NCBI GenBank assembly: GCA_947625845.1
Contig: CANQQB010000005.1
Span: 1 to 64,000, forward strand
DNA: 64,000 nucleotides
Direction of reading: 5' to 3'
Source: an uncultured Oscillospiraceae bacterium
GTDB lineage: Bacteria; Bacillota; Clostridia; Oscillospirales; Oscillospiraceae
Of this stretch, positions 43,281 to 52,222 are shown piece by piece. The number at the start of each line of letters is the position of its first letter. Position 1 is the stretch's first letter. The position numbers and the translations under genes are program-made. The notes under the pieces are model-generated. The model was not told the origin of the DNA. It was given only the letters and a program-made list of their open reading frames with translations, and did not search any database.

Positions 43281-44540
43281 GTGAAGCGGCTGGGAGAGGA
43301 ACTGAAAAACGCCTGCGGCAACTGCGTGCAATTTCTCCGCTGGGTGGCGCTTTCCGGCGCCACGGGCGTGGTCGTGGGCCTGGTGGCGGTGGCCTTCCAT
43401 GAGGGCATCGGCACGGTGACGGCCCTGCGGACCATGTACCCCTGGCTGATATGGTTCCTGCCCCTGGCCGGCGCGGGCATCGTGGGATTATATAAGGTCT
43501 GCGGCATGGAGCACGACCGGGGCACCAATCTGGTGCTGGTGGCCGTGCGGGACGCGGAGCCCATGAAGCTGCGGACCGCGCCGCTCATATTCATCTGCAC
43601 CATCCTGACCCACCTGGTGGGCGGCTCCGCCGGCCGGGAGGGGGCGGCATTGCAGCTGGGCGGGTCCATGGCCTCCCGGGCTGCCCACGCCATCGGCCTG
43701 GACGAAAAGGACCGGCGGATCATGGTCATGTGCGGCATGGCGGCGGCGTTCTCGGCCCTGTTCGGCACGCCAATCACCGCCGCGCTGTTCGCGATGGAAG
43801 TCGTGAGCGTGGGGGTCATGTACTACGCGGCGCTGGTGCCGTGCCTGTGCGCGTCCCTGAGCGGGTTTATGCTGGCCCGGGCCATGGGCCTGCACGGCCT
43901 GGTGGGCTACGCTGCCGGCACGCCGGCGGCGCTGGGCGTGGTGTCGGTCCTTCAGACCGCGGCCCTGGGGGCGCTGTGCGCGCTGGTGGCCATCCTCTTT
44001 TGCGTGGTCATGCACGGGACCCATAAGCTCTATGAGAAATACATCCCCAACGCCGCGGTCCGGGCGGCCGTGGGCGGGGCGCTGGTGCTGGCGCTGACGC
44101 TGCTGTCGGGCGGCCAGCTCTATAACGGCGCGGGGGACGACCTGGCCCGAAAGCTGCTGGACGGGCAGACCATCTGGTACGCGTTTTTATTGAAGATACT
44201 GTTCACGGCCCTGACCCTGGGGGCCGGGTTCCGGGGCGGCGAGATCGTGCCGGTGCTGTGCGTGGGGTGCGCGTTCGGCACCTGGATGGGGCCGCTGCTG
44301 GGCCTGCCTCACGGCTTCGGCGGGTCCCTGGCCATGACGGCGGTGTTCTGCGGCGTCACCAACTGCCCCATCACCGCCATTTCCCTCAGCTACGAGCTGT
44401 TCGGCGGCCAGGCGGTGGCGCTGTACGCGCTGTGCGCGGCGGTGAGTTATATGCTCTCCGGCTACTTCGGCCTTTACAGCGAGCAGAAGATCATGTACTC
44501 CAAATTCCGAACGGAATGGATCAATACAAAGGCAAAATAA
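43281..44540 (+). CDS. CLC-family anion transporter, CLC-F (fluoride/proton) like
   Basis: A 419-residue membrane protein with the CLC fold. THLVGGSAGREGAALQLGGS carries the gating glutamate (GREG). The usual GSGIP anion motif is replaced by RGTNLVLVAV, resembling the GNNL motif of fluoride/proton antiporters (CLC-F), and MCGMAAAFSALFGTPITAAL also matches that branch. FRGGEIVPVLCVGCAFG is the helix N region. Start choice: GTG at 43281, about 9 bases after GGAAGAGG; GTG codons at 43272 and 43278 are alternatives. Fluoride selectivity is inferred; no fluoride riboswitch was recognised upstream. Confidence 0.85.
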   Translation: MKRLGEELKNACGNCVQFLRWVALSGATGVVVGLVAVAFHEGIGTVTALRTMYPWLIWFLPLAGAGIVGLYKVCGMEHDRGTNLVLVAVRDAEPMKLRTAPLIFICTILTHLVGGSAGREGAALQLGGSMASRAAHAIGLDEKDRRIMVMCGMAAAFSALFGTPITAALFAMEVVSVGVMYYAALVPCLCASLSGFMLARAMGLHGLVGYAAGTPAALGVVSVLQTAALGALCALVAILFCVVMHGTHKLYEKYIPNAAVRAAVGGALVLALTLLSGGQLYNGAGDDLARKLLDGQTIWYAFLLKILFTALTLGAGFRGGEIVPVLCVGCAFGTWMGPLLGLPHGFGGSLAMTAVFCGVTNCPITAISLSYELFGGQAVALYALCAAVSYMLSGYFGLYSEQKIMYSKFRTEWINTKAK

Positions 44541-44572
44541 TACTGATCCTTGATAGAAACATCACACGGGTT

Positions 44573-44660
44573 TTCGAGGATGATTTGTGCAGGGCGAGGC
44601 GAACGACGCAGGCGGGCTGTCGCCCGGCGAGGAGGACAACGACGCCATGTGCAAATCAGC
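44573..44660. other. Structured non-coding segment before the ATP-grasp gene
   Basis: GATTTGTGCA and TGTGCAAATC (8 of 10 complementary) bracket a GC-rich block with GGCGGGCTGTCGCCCGGC, a small hairpin. The remaining gap to 44735 has no gene, and no clear promoter. It might be a small RNA or miniature element; only one copy is in the window. Confidence 0.35.
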
Positions 44661-44735
44661 CCGAAAAGAGTGGATGCTTTTTATCAAGGAGCAGTATAAA
44701 ACACTAAACACTTTCAGAAAGGAATCGGCGGACCT

Positions 44736-45929
44736 ATGAATTTTGTGTTTATCTCACCCAATTTCCCCCGTACATACTGGAACTTTTGCGACCGACTGGC
44801 GAAAAACGGCGTGAACGTACTGGGCGTGGGGGACTGCCCCTACGAGGGCCTGGATCAGGAGCTGAAGGACGCGCTCACCGAATATTATAATGTGGACAGC
44901 CTGGAGAACTACGACCAGGTGTTCCGGGCCGTGGCATACTTCTCCTTCCGGTACGGGAAGATCGACTGGCTGGAATCCAACAACGAGTACTGGCTGGAGC
45001 AGGACGCCAGGCTGCGCACGGACTTCCATATCACCACCGGCGTGGACAGCAAGGCCGTGGCGGCCTTCAAGAGCAAGTCCGGCATGAAGAAATTCTATGC
45101 CGCCGCCAAGGTGCCCACAGCCCGCTGCCACAAGGTCACCACGCCGCTGGCGGCGAAACGGTTCATCGCCAGGGTGGGCTGGCCCGTCATCGTCAAGCCG
45201 GACATCGGCGTGGGCGCGGCCCACACCTGGAAGCTGGAAAATGAGGACGATCTGGCCCGGTTCTTCGCCGAAAAGCCGGACGTGCCCTACGTGATGGAGG
45301 AATTCATCTTCGGCAACATCCGCTCCTACGACGCGGTTCTGGACGCCGACTGCGAGCCGCTGGTCGAATCCTCGGCCCTGTTCCCGCCGTCCATCGCGGA
45401 CATCGTGAACGACCAGGGGGATCTGGCTTACTACGTGGTGGACAAGGTCCCTGAGGCGCTGGCCGACATGGGCCGCAGGACCGCCAAGGCCTTCCACGCC
45501 GCCAGCCGGTTCGTGCACTTTGAGTTCTTTGAGCTTACCCAGGCCAAACCCGGCCTGGGGGACGTGGGGGATTTCGTGGGCCTGGAAGTCAACATGCGTC
45601 CCGCGGGGGGCTATACCCCGGACATGATCAACTTTGCCCACTGTCTGGACGTGTACCAGATCTGGGCGGATATGGTGGTGTATAACGAGCGGCGGATGCA
45701 GGCCGGCGGGGAGGACCACTTCTGCGCCTACGCCAGCCGGCGGGACAGCGCTCAGTATGTCCACTCCCATGAGGAGGTGCTGGAGCGCTACGGGGCGCAG
45801 ATGGCTATGTGCGAGCGCATGCCGGACGCCATCGCCGACGCCATGGGCAATCAGATGTACACCATCCACGCTTCCGGCGAGGCGGAGGCAAAAGATTTTA
45901 TCCAATTCGTGCTGGAGCGCGCGCAATAA
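44736..45929 (+). CDS. ATP-grasp ligase, unknown substrate
   Basis: A 397-residue ATP-grasp protein. The N-terminus MNFVFISPNFPRTYWNFCDR is a Rossmann-like pre-ATP-grasp domain; residues about 105-310 are the ATP-grasp fold, with WPVIVKPDIGVGAAHTWKLE (nucleotide Lys), YVMEEFIFGNIRSYDAVLD, and the metal-binding HFEFFEL and GLEVNMRPAGGYTPDMINFA. Such enzymes join a carboxylate to an amine or thiol. The next gene, 37 bases on, is an alpha/beta hydrolase. No peptide precursor or carrier gene is seen nearby, so the substrate is open. Confidence 0.88.
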   Translation: MNFVFISPNFPRTYWNFCDRLAKNGVNVLGVGDCPYEGLDQELKDALTEYYNVDSLENYDQVFRAVAYFSFRYGKIDWLESNNEYWLEQDARLRTDFHITTGVDSKAVAAFKSKSGMKKFYAAAKVPTARCHKVTTPLAAKRFIARVGWPVIVKPDIGVGAAHTWKLENEDDLARFFAEKPDVPYVMEEFIFGNIRSYDAVLDADCEPLVESSALFPPSIADIVNDQGDLAYYVVDKVPEALADMGRRTAKAFHAASRFVHFEFFELTQAKPGLGDVGDFVGLEVNMRPAGGYTPDMINFAHCLDVYQIWADMVVYNERRMQAGGEDHFCAYASRRDSAQYVHSHEEVLERYGAQMAMCERMPDAIADAMGNQMYTIHASGEAEAKDFIQFVLERAQ

Positions 45930-45966
45930 CGCAGAGCGGATATTTTTCAACAAGGAGTGAGTGCGA

Positions 45967-46707
45967 GTGAATACGCGGTATTTCAAGGAATACAGCAGCA
46001 TCCTGGGCCGGGACATGGAGTTCAAGCTCTACGGCGACGGGGGCAAGCCCTGCTTCGCCTTCCCGCCGCAGGACGGCCGGTTCTTCGACTTTGAAAACTA
46101 CGGCATGGTGGACACCATCGCTCCATGGGTCGAGGACGGCCGGGTGATGGTGGTGGGCGTGGACGCCATCGACGGGGAGACCTGGTCCAACGTCAACGGC
46201 GATCCCCGTCAGCGGCTGGAATTGCAGGAGCGGTGGTTCGCCTACGTGACGGACGAGCTGCTGCCCAGGGTGTACCAGCTGGGGGCGGCGCCGGTGAAGG
46301 GCATGACCACCGGGTGCAGCATGGGCGCGCTGCACGCGGGCAACTTCTTCTTCCGGCGGCCGGACCTGTTCGACACGGTGATATCCCTGAGCGGGCTTTT
46401 CGACGCCAACTTCTTCTTTGGGGATTACCACGACGATCTGACCTACGCCAACTCGCCGCTGCAATTTTTGCCCAACATGCCCCACGACCATCCGTGGCTG
46501 GACCTGTACCGCCAGGCGAACATCGTCATTTGCTCCGGACAGGGGGCGTGGGACGAGGAGATGATGGCCCACGAACGGCGGCTGGAGTCCATTTTGCACG
46601 TGAAGGGCGTGCCTGTGTGGGCGGATTACTGGGGGTTCGACGTGTGCCACGACTGGCCGTGGTGGCGGAAACAACTGCCGTATTTCTTTAGCAATCTGCC
46701 ATTGTGA
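45967..46707 (+). CDS. Esterase-like alpha/beta hydrolase
   Basis: A 246-residue hydrolase of the putative esterase (EstD-like) family. The nucleophile elbow is MTTGCSMGALHAGNFFFRRP (G-C-S-M-G), and the catalytic His is in FDVCHDWPWWRKQLPYF near the end. WFAYVTDELLPRVYQLG is the family's helix before the elbow. GTG at 45967 is preferred, nine bases after AAGGAG; GTG at 45961 leaves only 3. It probably forms an operon with the ATP-grasp gene. Confidence 0.86.
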   Translation: MNTRYFKEYSSILGRDMEFKLYGDGGKPCFAFPPQDGRFFDFENYGMVDTIAPWVEDGRVMVVGVDAIDGETWSNVNGDPRQRLELQERWFAYVTDELLPRVYQLGAAPVKGMTTGCSMGALHAGNFFFRRPDLFDTVISLSGLFDANFFFGDYHDDLTYANSPLQFLPNMPHDHPWLDLYRQANIVICSGQGAWDEEMMAHERRLESILHVKGVPVWADYWGFDVCHDWPWWRKQLPYFFSNLPL

Positions 46708-46717
46708 GCGAGAGCGG

Positions 46718-47020
46718 GGTTTTTCTCTCCCCCAGTCAGCGCCGGGGGCGCTGACAGCCCCCTCGTCAGAGGGGGCCGGCCCCTGCCGGGGCCGATTTCG
46801 GGGGCGAAGCCCCCGCCTCCCTCTGACGAGGGAGGTGGCGCGGCCATCGGGGTCCCCAAAAGGCACGCTTGCCTTTTGGGGAGAGGAGACGCCGCGGGCT
46901 ACTCGGGGTTTGCCGCTTGCGGCAAATCACGACCTAGCCCAGCGAGCGGCGACGAAGACGGAGGGAGAGAAGCATTAAAATCCAACGCGTCTCCGGCGGA
47001 GCCGGAGACACCATTATGCC
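46718..47020. repeat. Mosaic of intergenic palindromic repeats
   Basis: No gene in this 326-base gap. It contains GTCAGCGCC-GGGG-GCGCTGAC, CCCCCTC-GTCAGA-GGGGG, CCCCAAAAGGC-ACGCTT-GCCTTTTGGGG (about 46850-46884), GGTTTGCCGCTTGCGGCAAA, and GTCTCCGGC-GGA-GCCGGAGAC next to the following gene. Each unit recurs at 47.7-50.0 kb and 55.2-56.0 kb in other orders. Confidence 0.85.
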
Positions 47021-47033
47021 GGAGGCGCTGCCA

Positions 47034-47741
47034 ATGAAAATACGGTGCGTATGGGAGCATAACGGCGGGGACAGTTTGCTGTTTGCGGACGACTATATCG
47101 GTGCGTTTACCCGCGGCGCTTCCAGGGAGCAGGCGTTGGAGAAGATGCCGGCGGAGGTCCGGTCCTATATCCGGTGGATGGGCGGGCCGGTCCCCGAGGC
47201 GTTCGACTGTGAGATCGTCCAGGAAAAGCGGTCGGAGCTGACCGTCTCCGACGCCGATTCCGACGTGATCTTCGATTCGGAGAGGGAAGCGCTGGACCCG
47301 GCGGCGTATGGGGCCCTGAAAGCCCTCGCCCTTAAATCGGCCCATGATCTTTACGCGCTGTATCAGGCGATCCCTGACAAAGATAAGAGCTGCCTGCCGG
47401 GCAGGGAGACGTTCTACGGGCCCGTGCCGCGGACGGCGCGGGAGATGTATGAGCACACAAAGAACGTCAACGCGTATTATTTCGGGGAGATCGGCGTGCG
47501 CGCGGATAACGAGGGAACGATCGCACAGTGCAGAGAGCGCGGGTTCATGGCGCTGGAAAGCCAGCCGGGGTTTTTGAAAAATCCGGTTTATCCGGGCAGC
47601 TACGACGAGGAATGGTCGCTGCGGAAGGTGCTGCGGCGGTTTGTCTGGCACGACAGGATCCACGCAAAGGCGATGTATCGGATGGCGGTAAAGACGTTTG
47701 GGCCGGACGTGGCGCCAAATGTGTTTTGGTTCGATATTTAA
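47034..47741 (+). CDS. Two-domain protein: HicB-like N-terminus and DinB-like C-terminus
   Basis: A 235-residue protein. The first ~55 residues (MKIRCVWEHNGGDSLLFADD, ALEKMPAEVRSYIRWMGG) resemble short HicB/DUF1902-type modules. The rest resembles DinB-like four-helix metal-binding proteins, with MYEHTKNVNAYYFGEIGV, EEWSLRKVLRRFVWHDRIHA and KAMYRMAVKTFG; histidines there could bind a metal. The start at 47034 is used because CCGGAG lies 9 bases upstream. It is a single gene inside the repeat-rich region. Function unknown; DinB-like is a moderate call. Confidence 0.6.
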   Translation: MKIRCVWEHNGGDSLLFADDYIGAFTRGASREQALEKMPAEVRSYIRWMGGPVPEAFDCEIVQEKRSELTVSDADSDVIFDSEREALDPAAYGALKALALKSAHDLYALYQAIPDKDKSCLPGRETFYGPVPRTAREMYEHTKNVNAYYFGEIGVRADNEGTIAQCRERGFMALESQPGFLKNPVYPGSYDEEWSLRKVLRRFVWHDRIHAKAMYRMAVKTFGPDVAPNVFWFDI

Positions 47742-47745
47742 TTTT

Positions 47746-47955
47746 TCTCTCCCCCAGTCAGCGCGGGGCACATGATCGACAACCCTTCCGTCAGCGCGGA
47801 GCGCTGACACCTCCCCTTACACAGGGGAGGCTTTCGATGAGGAAGAGGATTTAATATATCTCTCCTCCAGTCAGCGCGGGGGCGCATGATCGACAACCCT
47901 TCCGTCAGCGCGGAGCGCTGACACCTCCCCTTACACAGGGGAGGCTTTCAAAATG
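47746..47955. repeat. 113-bp tandem repeat (two copies)
   Basis: The block from 47746, TCTCTCCCCCAGTCAGCGCG onward, is repeated with few changes from 47859, at an offset of 113 bp. Each copy contains ACAACCCTTCCG, the GTCAGCGC-GGA-GCGCTGAC hairpin and ACCTCCCCTTACACAGGGG. No gene in this gap. Confidence 0.88.
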
Positions 47956-47980
47956 GAGACACCATTTGGGAGGAAACAAT

Positions 47981-49201
47981 ATGAGAGCGTATGAACGGTT
48001 TTTGCGGTATGTGCGCGTGCACACCAAGTCGGACGAGAACAGCGGGGTCACGCCGTCCTCGGCGTGCCAGTGGGATCTGGCGCGGGCGCTGGTGGAGGAA
48101 TTAAAAGCGCTGGGGCTGGAAAAGCCCGGCGTGGACGAAAACTGCATCGTCACGGCATGGATACCGGCAACGGCCGGGTGCGAGGACGCGCCGGCGTTGG
48201 GCTTTCTTGCCCACATGGACACGTCCCCGGCCTTCTCCGGCGAGAACGTGTCGCCGATCGTGCATGAAAATTACGACGGAGGCGATATCGTCCTGCCCAA
48301 AGAGGGCCGGGTCATTCGCGTGTCGGACTTTCCGTATTTGAAGGGCATGGCCGGCAAGACCATCATCACCGCCGACGGGTCTACCCTGCTGGGGGCGGAC
48401 GATAAGGCCGGGGTGGCGGAGATCGTGACCGCGTGCGAACGGCTGCTGGCGGGGGATATGCCCCACGGGCGGGTGTGCGTGGCGTTCACGCCGGACGAGG
48501 AGATCGGCCAGGGGCCGGACCATTTCGACGTGGCAGCCTTCGGGGCCAAATACGCCTACACCGTAGATGGGGGCCGGGCCGGGTCCATCGAGTACGAGAA
48601 CTTCAACGCCGCCAGCGCCGTGGTGACCATCGAGGGCGTGTCGGTTCACCCCGGTACCGCTAAGGGTATCATGGAAAACGCTCTGCTTATTGCCCAGGAA
48701 ATAAACGCGCAGCTCCCGCCGGACGAGATACCCGGCCGGACCGCGGGGTATGAGGGGTTCTTCCACCTGGACGGGCTCACGGGCACCGCCGCAGCCGCAA
48801 GGATGGGGTACATCATCCGGGACCACGACCGGGAGAAGTTTGAGGCGCGCAAGGCACTGATGGCCGAGATATGCCGGCGGGTGGGCGAGAAGCATCCCAC
48901 GGCCAGGGTGACGCTGGACATGAAGGACAGCTACTACAATATGAAGGAGAAGCTGGCCGGGTGCATGCACCTCATCGACAATGCCAACCAGGCGGCCAGG
49001 ATGGCCGGGGCGGAGCCGGTGACGGAGGCCATACGGGGCGGCACCGACGGGGCGCGGCTCAGCTTTATGGGGCTGCCTTGCCCCAACCTGGGCACCGGCG
49101 GGTATAACTGCCACGGGCCTATGGAGCTGGCCGTGGCGGAGGAAATGGACACGATGGTTGACATAATTTTAAACATCGTGAAGCTTTACAGCGGAAAGTG
49201 A
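47981..49201 (+). CDS. pepT: Peptidase T (tripeptide aminopeptidase)
   Basis: A 406-residue M20 metallopeptidase of usual length. Zinc ligands and catalytic residues: His78 and Asp80 in GFLAHMDTSPAF, Asp140 in LLGADDKAGVAEI, Glu173-174 in FTPDEEIGQGPDHFD, AYTVDGGRAGSIEYENF, and the C-terminal His in YNCHGPMELA. It removes N-terminal residues from tripeptides in the cytoplasm. The start at 47981 follows GGGAGGAAACAAT. A strong terminator follows. Confidence 0.96.
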   Translation: MRAYERFLRYVRVHTKSDENSGVTPSSACQWDLARALVEELKALGLEKPGVDENCIVTAWIPATAGCEDAPALGFLAHMDTSPAFSGENVSPIVHENYDGGDIVLPKEGRVIRVSDFPYLKGMAGKTIITADGSTLLGADDKAGVAEIVTACERLLAGDMPHGRVCVAFTPDEEIGQGPDHFDVAAFGAKYAYTVDGGRAGSIEYENFNAASAVVTIEGVSVHPGTAKGIMENALLIAQEINAQLPPDEIPGRTAGYEGFFHLDGLTGTAAAARMGYIIRDHDREKFEARKALMAEICRRVGEKHPTARVTLDMKDSYYNMKEKLAGCMHLIDNANQAARMAGAEPVTEAIRGGTDGARLSFMGLPCPNLGTGGYNCHGPMELAVAEEMDTMVDIILNIVKLYSGK

Positions 49202-49213
49202 GATAAAAAAACA

Positions 49214-49250
49214 GCGCCCCGGAGAGATGAACTCTCCGGGGCGGTTTTGT
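49214..49250 (+). terminator. Terminator after pepT
   Basis: CGCCCCGGAGAG/CTCTCCGGGGCG (12-bp stem, loop ATGAA) followed by GTTTTGT. Confidence 0.88.
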
Positions 49251-49259
49251 GTGTGGAGG

Positions 49260-50031
49260 AAGAGGACAACCCTCCAGTCACGCATACGCGTGACAGCCCC
49301 CCTTACACAGGGGGGCCGGCGATAAGGAAGAGGATTTAAATATCTCTCCCCCAGTCTCGTCGGAGCACGCATGGCTAGGCCGGGATTCGCCGCAAGCGGC
49401 AAATCCCGGATAGCCAGCGGCTCCTCCTCTCCCCACGCGACAAGCGTGCCGCGTGGGGACCCCAAAAGTGGCGCTGACAGCCCCCTCGTCAGAGGGGGCC
49501 GGCCCCTCTGGGGCCGATTCGGGGGCAACGCCCCCGCCTCCCCCCTGACGGGGGAGGTGCCAAGCAAAGCGAGACTGGGGGGTTGTCCTTAGCCCCACGG
49601 CAATCCCCCCCGCCCGCCGATGGCGGGCACCCCCCTTTGACAAGGGGGGCTTTCAAAATGGAAAAGGGATTTAAAATCCAACGCTGTCCCCGGCGTAAGC
49701 CGGGGACACCTTTGGTGCGGCGGACGCGGGCGCACTACTGTTACAACCCTTCCGTCAGCGCGGAGCGCTGACACCTCCCCTTGCACAGGGGAGGCTTGCG
49801 TCGGAAGAATTTCGAGGATGCTGGCGTCCGGCAAGCCGGACGCCGTCATCGGTCGAAATCCTTCCTCCTTCTCCCCACGCGACAAGCGTGCCGCGTGGGG
49901 ACCCCGAACAATAAGGAAGAGGATTTAATTATTCTCTCCCTCAGTCAGCGCCAAGGGCGCTGACAGCCCCCTCGTCAGAGGGGGCCGCGCTGCGGCGCGA
50001 AGGACGACGAGGGGCGTAAGACGGGGACCTT
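49260..50031. repeat. Large mosaic of intergenic repeats
   Basis: About 770 bases without a gene. Units seen: ACAGCCCCCCTTACACAGGGG (49290s); two minus-strand copies of the GGCACGCTTG hairpin with arms CCCCACGCG.../...CGCGTGGGG (49432 and 49872); CCCCCTCGTCAGAGGGGG; ACCCCCCTTTGACAAGGGGG (49630s); GTCCCCGGC-GTAA-GCCGGGGAC (about 49686); ACAACCCTTCCG with GTCAGCGC/GCGCTGAC and CTCCCCTTGCACAGGGGAGG (49738-49797). It separates pepT from the convergent gene at 50032. Confidence 0.85.
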
Positions 50032-50916
50032 TTATAATGCGTCTTCGTTCACGCGCTCGGGGGGATGCTCCAGGGCGTCGGGGTTGGCCAGGTAATAGCG
50101 GAAATAGCGGAAGGCGGAGCCTACGTAGGAGCTTTCCGCGATGCGGGTGTCGTAGGTTACGGCAAAGTCCATGTACTTGCGCTCACGGGGCTTGCCCAGC
50201 CGGTCCAGCTCCGTGACGGAGCGGATGCGGCCTACGGACAGCGTTACCGGCAACGCGCCGGTGCTGTTCAGGCTCCGGCGGACCGGGGGCAGGTGGAAAC
50301 CTCCCTCGTCGGAGATGAGGGCAGAGCCGTGGTAGGGGCTTTTTTCCGTCAGGCTCCGGCGCAGAAGACCGTGGTAGTCAAGCCAGCGCAGCACCGCGAT
50401 GGCGAAGCGCAGGATGAACCTTGGCGTCTTCACCAGCGTGGAGGCCACCCGCTCCATCCGGTCCGCGGACTGGTCGGCCTTCAGGTTGTCCACCTGGGTG
50501 TTGATCTTCCGGTACACGTCGGTGATGGTGTCCGAGGGCCGGAAACGGACGGTCACGTTCATGCCGCCGGCGTCCGCAGCGCCGCTGCCGCCGGAGGATA
50601 ATACGATGTCGATATCGTCCCGTGCGTACAGGAACCGGCCGGACACGAAGCGGTTCATGGCCGGACGCAGGGCCAGCATGCGCACATAGGCGGCGATGAC
50701 CACGTGCAAAAGGGACATGCTCTCGTCCCCGGCGGCACGGCGGCCTTTCAGCCAGGACTCGATCTCCGTCACGTCCGCCGTGTCATAGAAGCTGCCGGCG
50801 GCGTCGGCCGGGGTCAGGACGGTGAAGGGGGAGAGCTGGAACAGCGGGGAGATGGTGCGCAGACGGCGGCCGTCCTTCCGGTCCGTCATACGCCGGCGGG
50901 TGTATTGGTCGGGCAT
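50032..50916 (-). CDS. CAT/E2-like acyltransferase-fold protein lacking the catalytic histidine motif
   Basis: A 294-residue protein resembling the chloramphenicol acetyltransferase / 2-oxo-acid dehydrogenase E2 catalytic fold: SLLHVVIAAYVRMLALRPAM and NRFVSGRFLYARDDIDIVLS are characteristic strands and helices, and TLSVGRIRS with MDFAVTYDTRIAES occupy the place of the family's C-terminal HxxxD motif. Here that segment reads TYDTRIAES, without the histidine, so normal acyltransfer is doubtful. It follows the LCP gene by 15 bases. No lipoyl domain or partner E1/E3 genes are present. Confidence 0.72.
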   Translation of the reverse strand: MPDQYTRRRMTDRKDGRRLRTISPLFQLSPFTVLTPADAAGSFYDTADVTEIESWLKGRRAAGDESMSLLHVVIAAYVRMLALRPAMNRFVSGRFLYARDDIDIVLSSGGSGAADAGGMNVTVRFRPSDTITDVYRKINTQVDNLKADQSADRMERVASTLVKTPRFILRFAIAVLRWLDYHGLLRRSLTEKSPYHGSALISDEGGFHLPPVRRSLNSTGALPVTLSVGRIRSVTELDRLGKPRERKYMDFAVTYDTRIAESSYVGSAFRYFRYYLANPDALEHPPERVNEDAL

Positions 50917-50931
50917 ATTGGGGCCTTCCTG

Positions 50932-52164
50932 TCAGGAGTAGATGTCGGGCTGCTCGATGATCTCACCGGCACGAACGCGGGCCATCATGTCCTTGGCAAA
51001 GGCGATATCGTCGTCGCTCAGCCAGAAGACGAACTGAGGGCCGGAGTCGGGCAGGGAGTAGGTGACCTGGTGGCCCTCCACACTGTGCACCAGCGTGTAG
51101 CACACCACGTTCCAGTCGCCGCCGTAGGCCAACTGGTCCCGGACGAGCTCCGCCAGCAGGTCGTAGGGGACGGTCGTCTCATACTCGCCTTCCAGGCCGT
51201 CCAGAATGCCGGACCAGTTCGCCAGCAGGTCGGGGGACAGGACCTTCTCCACCATGCCCTTGACCAGCTTCATCTGGTCCCGGCCGCGCTGGATGTCCCC
51301 GTCGGGGAAGGATTTGCGCTCACGGGCAAATACCAGCGCCTGGTCGCCGTTGAGGGTGTTCTCCCCCTGGGGGAAGGTGTACACCTGGTCGGCAAAGTCG
51401 AATTCCCAGGAGGTGAAGGTGTAGTCGGAGTCCACCGTCACGCCGCCAAGAGCGTCCACCACGTCCTCAAAGCCGGTGAAGCCGATGCGGAACCAGTAGT
51501 CGATGTCCCCGTACTGGGATTCCATGGTCTCCATCAGCATGTCGATGCCGCCGAAGTTGCCGATGTGGGTCAGCTTGTCCCGCGTCTCACCCTGGCCGGG
51601 CACGCAGAGGAAGCCGTCACGGGGCGTGGTGACCACCAGGATCTGGTGGGTGGTCCGGTTCACCGTGAAGACCATGTTCACGTCGGAATAGCACAGGTCC
51701 ACAAGACCGTGGCGGCTGTCGATGCCGCTGACGTAGACGGTGAACGTCTCGGGGAACTGGGAGGCCGGCTCGGCCTCAGGCTCCGCCTCCGGCTCGGCGG
51801 CGGGCTCCGCCTCCGGCGCGGCCTCCGGCTCGGGGGCGGGCTCGGCCGTGGCGGCGGGGGGCATGGTGGGGGAGATGTTCACCACGGCGTCGTGCAGGAC
51901 CCGGGCGGTGCGGTTGGCCAGGGTGAAGCCGCTGACGGTCAGGAATATGTACGGCGCGGCCAACAGCATGCCGGCGCACAGACGCAGCTTTCTTCCGCCG
52001 CGGACGATCAGCGCGATCAGTCCCGCCAGCAGCGCCAGGCCGATGCCAAGCGCGGCCAGCCAGGTCGCCGGGAGCATCTTCGTGGCGGCCACGGCGGCGA
52101 ACATCGCCGCGCCGCACACGGCCACGACTGCGGTGAGGATGGTGCGGATGCGTTTTCCAGTCAT
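50932..52164 (-). CDS. LytR-CpsA-Psr (LCP) family protein
   Basis: A 410-residue membrane protein. Three hydrophobic segments near the N-terminus (about 8-30, 35-55 and 62-85), then an Ala-Glu-Pro linker (EPEAEPEAEP) and the LCP domain from about residue 140: VYVSGIDSRHGLVDLCYSDV, ILVVTTPRDGFLCVPGQGET, GGVTVDSDYTF and LNGDQALVFARERKSFPDGD with RGRDQMKLV. The arginines and aspartates expected for polyprenyl-pyrophosphate binding are present. LCP enzymes attach teichoic acids or capsule to peptidoglycan, which fits the polymer locus at 18-27 kb. The start at 52164 follows TGGAGGTATCATT. Confidence 0.93.
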   Translation of the reverse strand: MTGKRIRTILTAVVAVCGAAMFAAVAATKMLPATWLAALGIGLALLAGLIALIVRGGRKLRLCAGMLLAAPYIFLTVSGFTLANRTARVLHDAVVNISPTMPPAATAEPAPEPEAAPEAEPAAEPEAEPEAEPASQFPETFTVYVSGIDSRHGLVDLCYSDVNMVFTVNRTTHQILVVTTPRDGFLCVPGQGETRDKLTHIGNFGGIDMLMETMESQYGDIDYWFRIGFTGFEDVVDALGGVTVDSDYTFTSWEFDFADQVYTFPQGENTLNGDQALVFARERKSFPDGDIQRGRDQMKLVKGMVEKVLSPDLLANWSGILDGLEGEYETTVPYDLLAELVRDQLAYGGDWNVVCYTLVHSVEGHQVTYSLPDSGPQFVFWLSDDDIAFAKDMMARVRAGEIIEQPDIYS

Positions 52165-52222
52165 AATGATACCTCCATAGTGATTTCTGTGGGTCAATGG
52201 GCAAATGTCTATAATTTAGGCC

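Noticed and set aside
44573-44735. Short peptide gene upstream of the ATP-grasp ligase as a modification substrate
   Set aside because: No in-frame start with ribosome site and no leader/core-like peptide could be read on either strand of this gap.
47746-47955. Possible CRISPR array
   Set aside because: Only two copies of a 113-bp unit, themselves palindromic composites, with no regularly spaced 25-40 bp spacers and no cas genes in the window.
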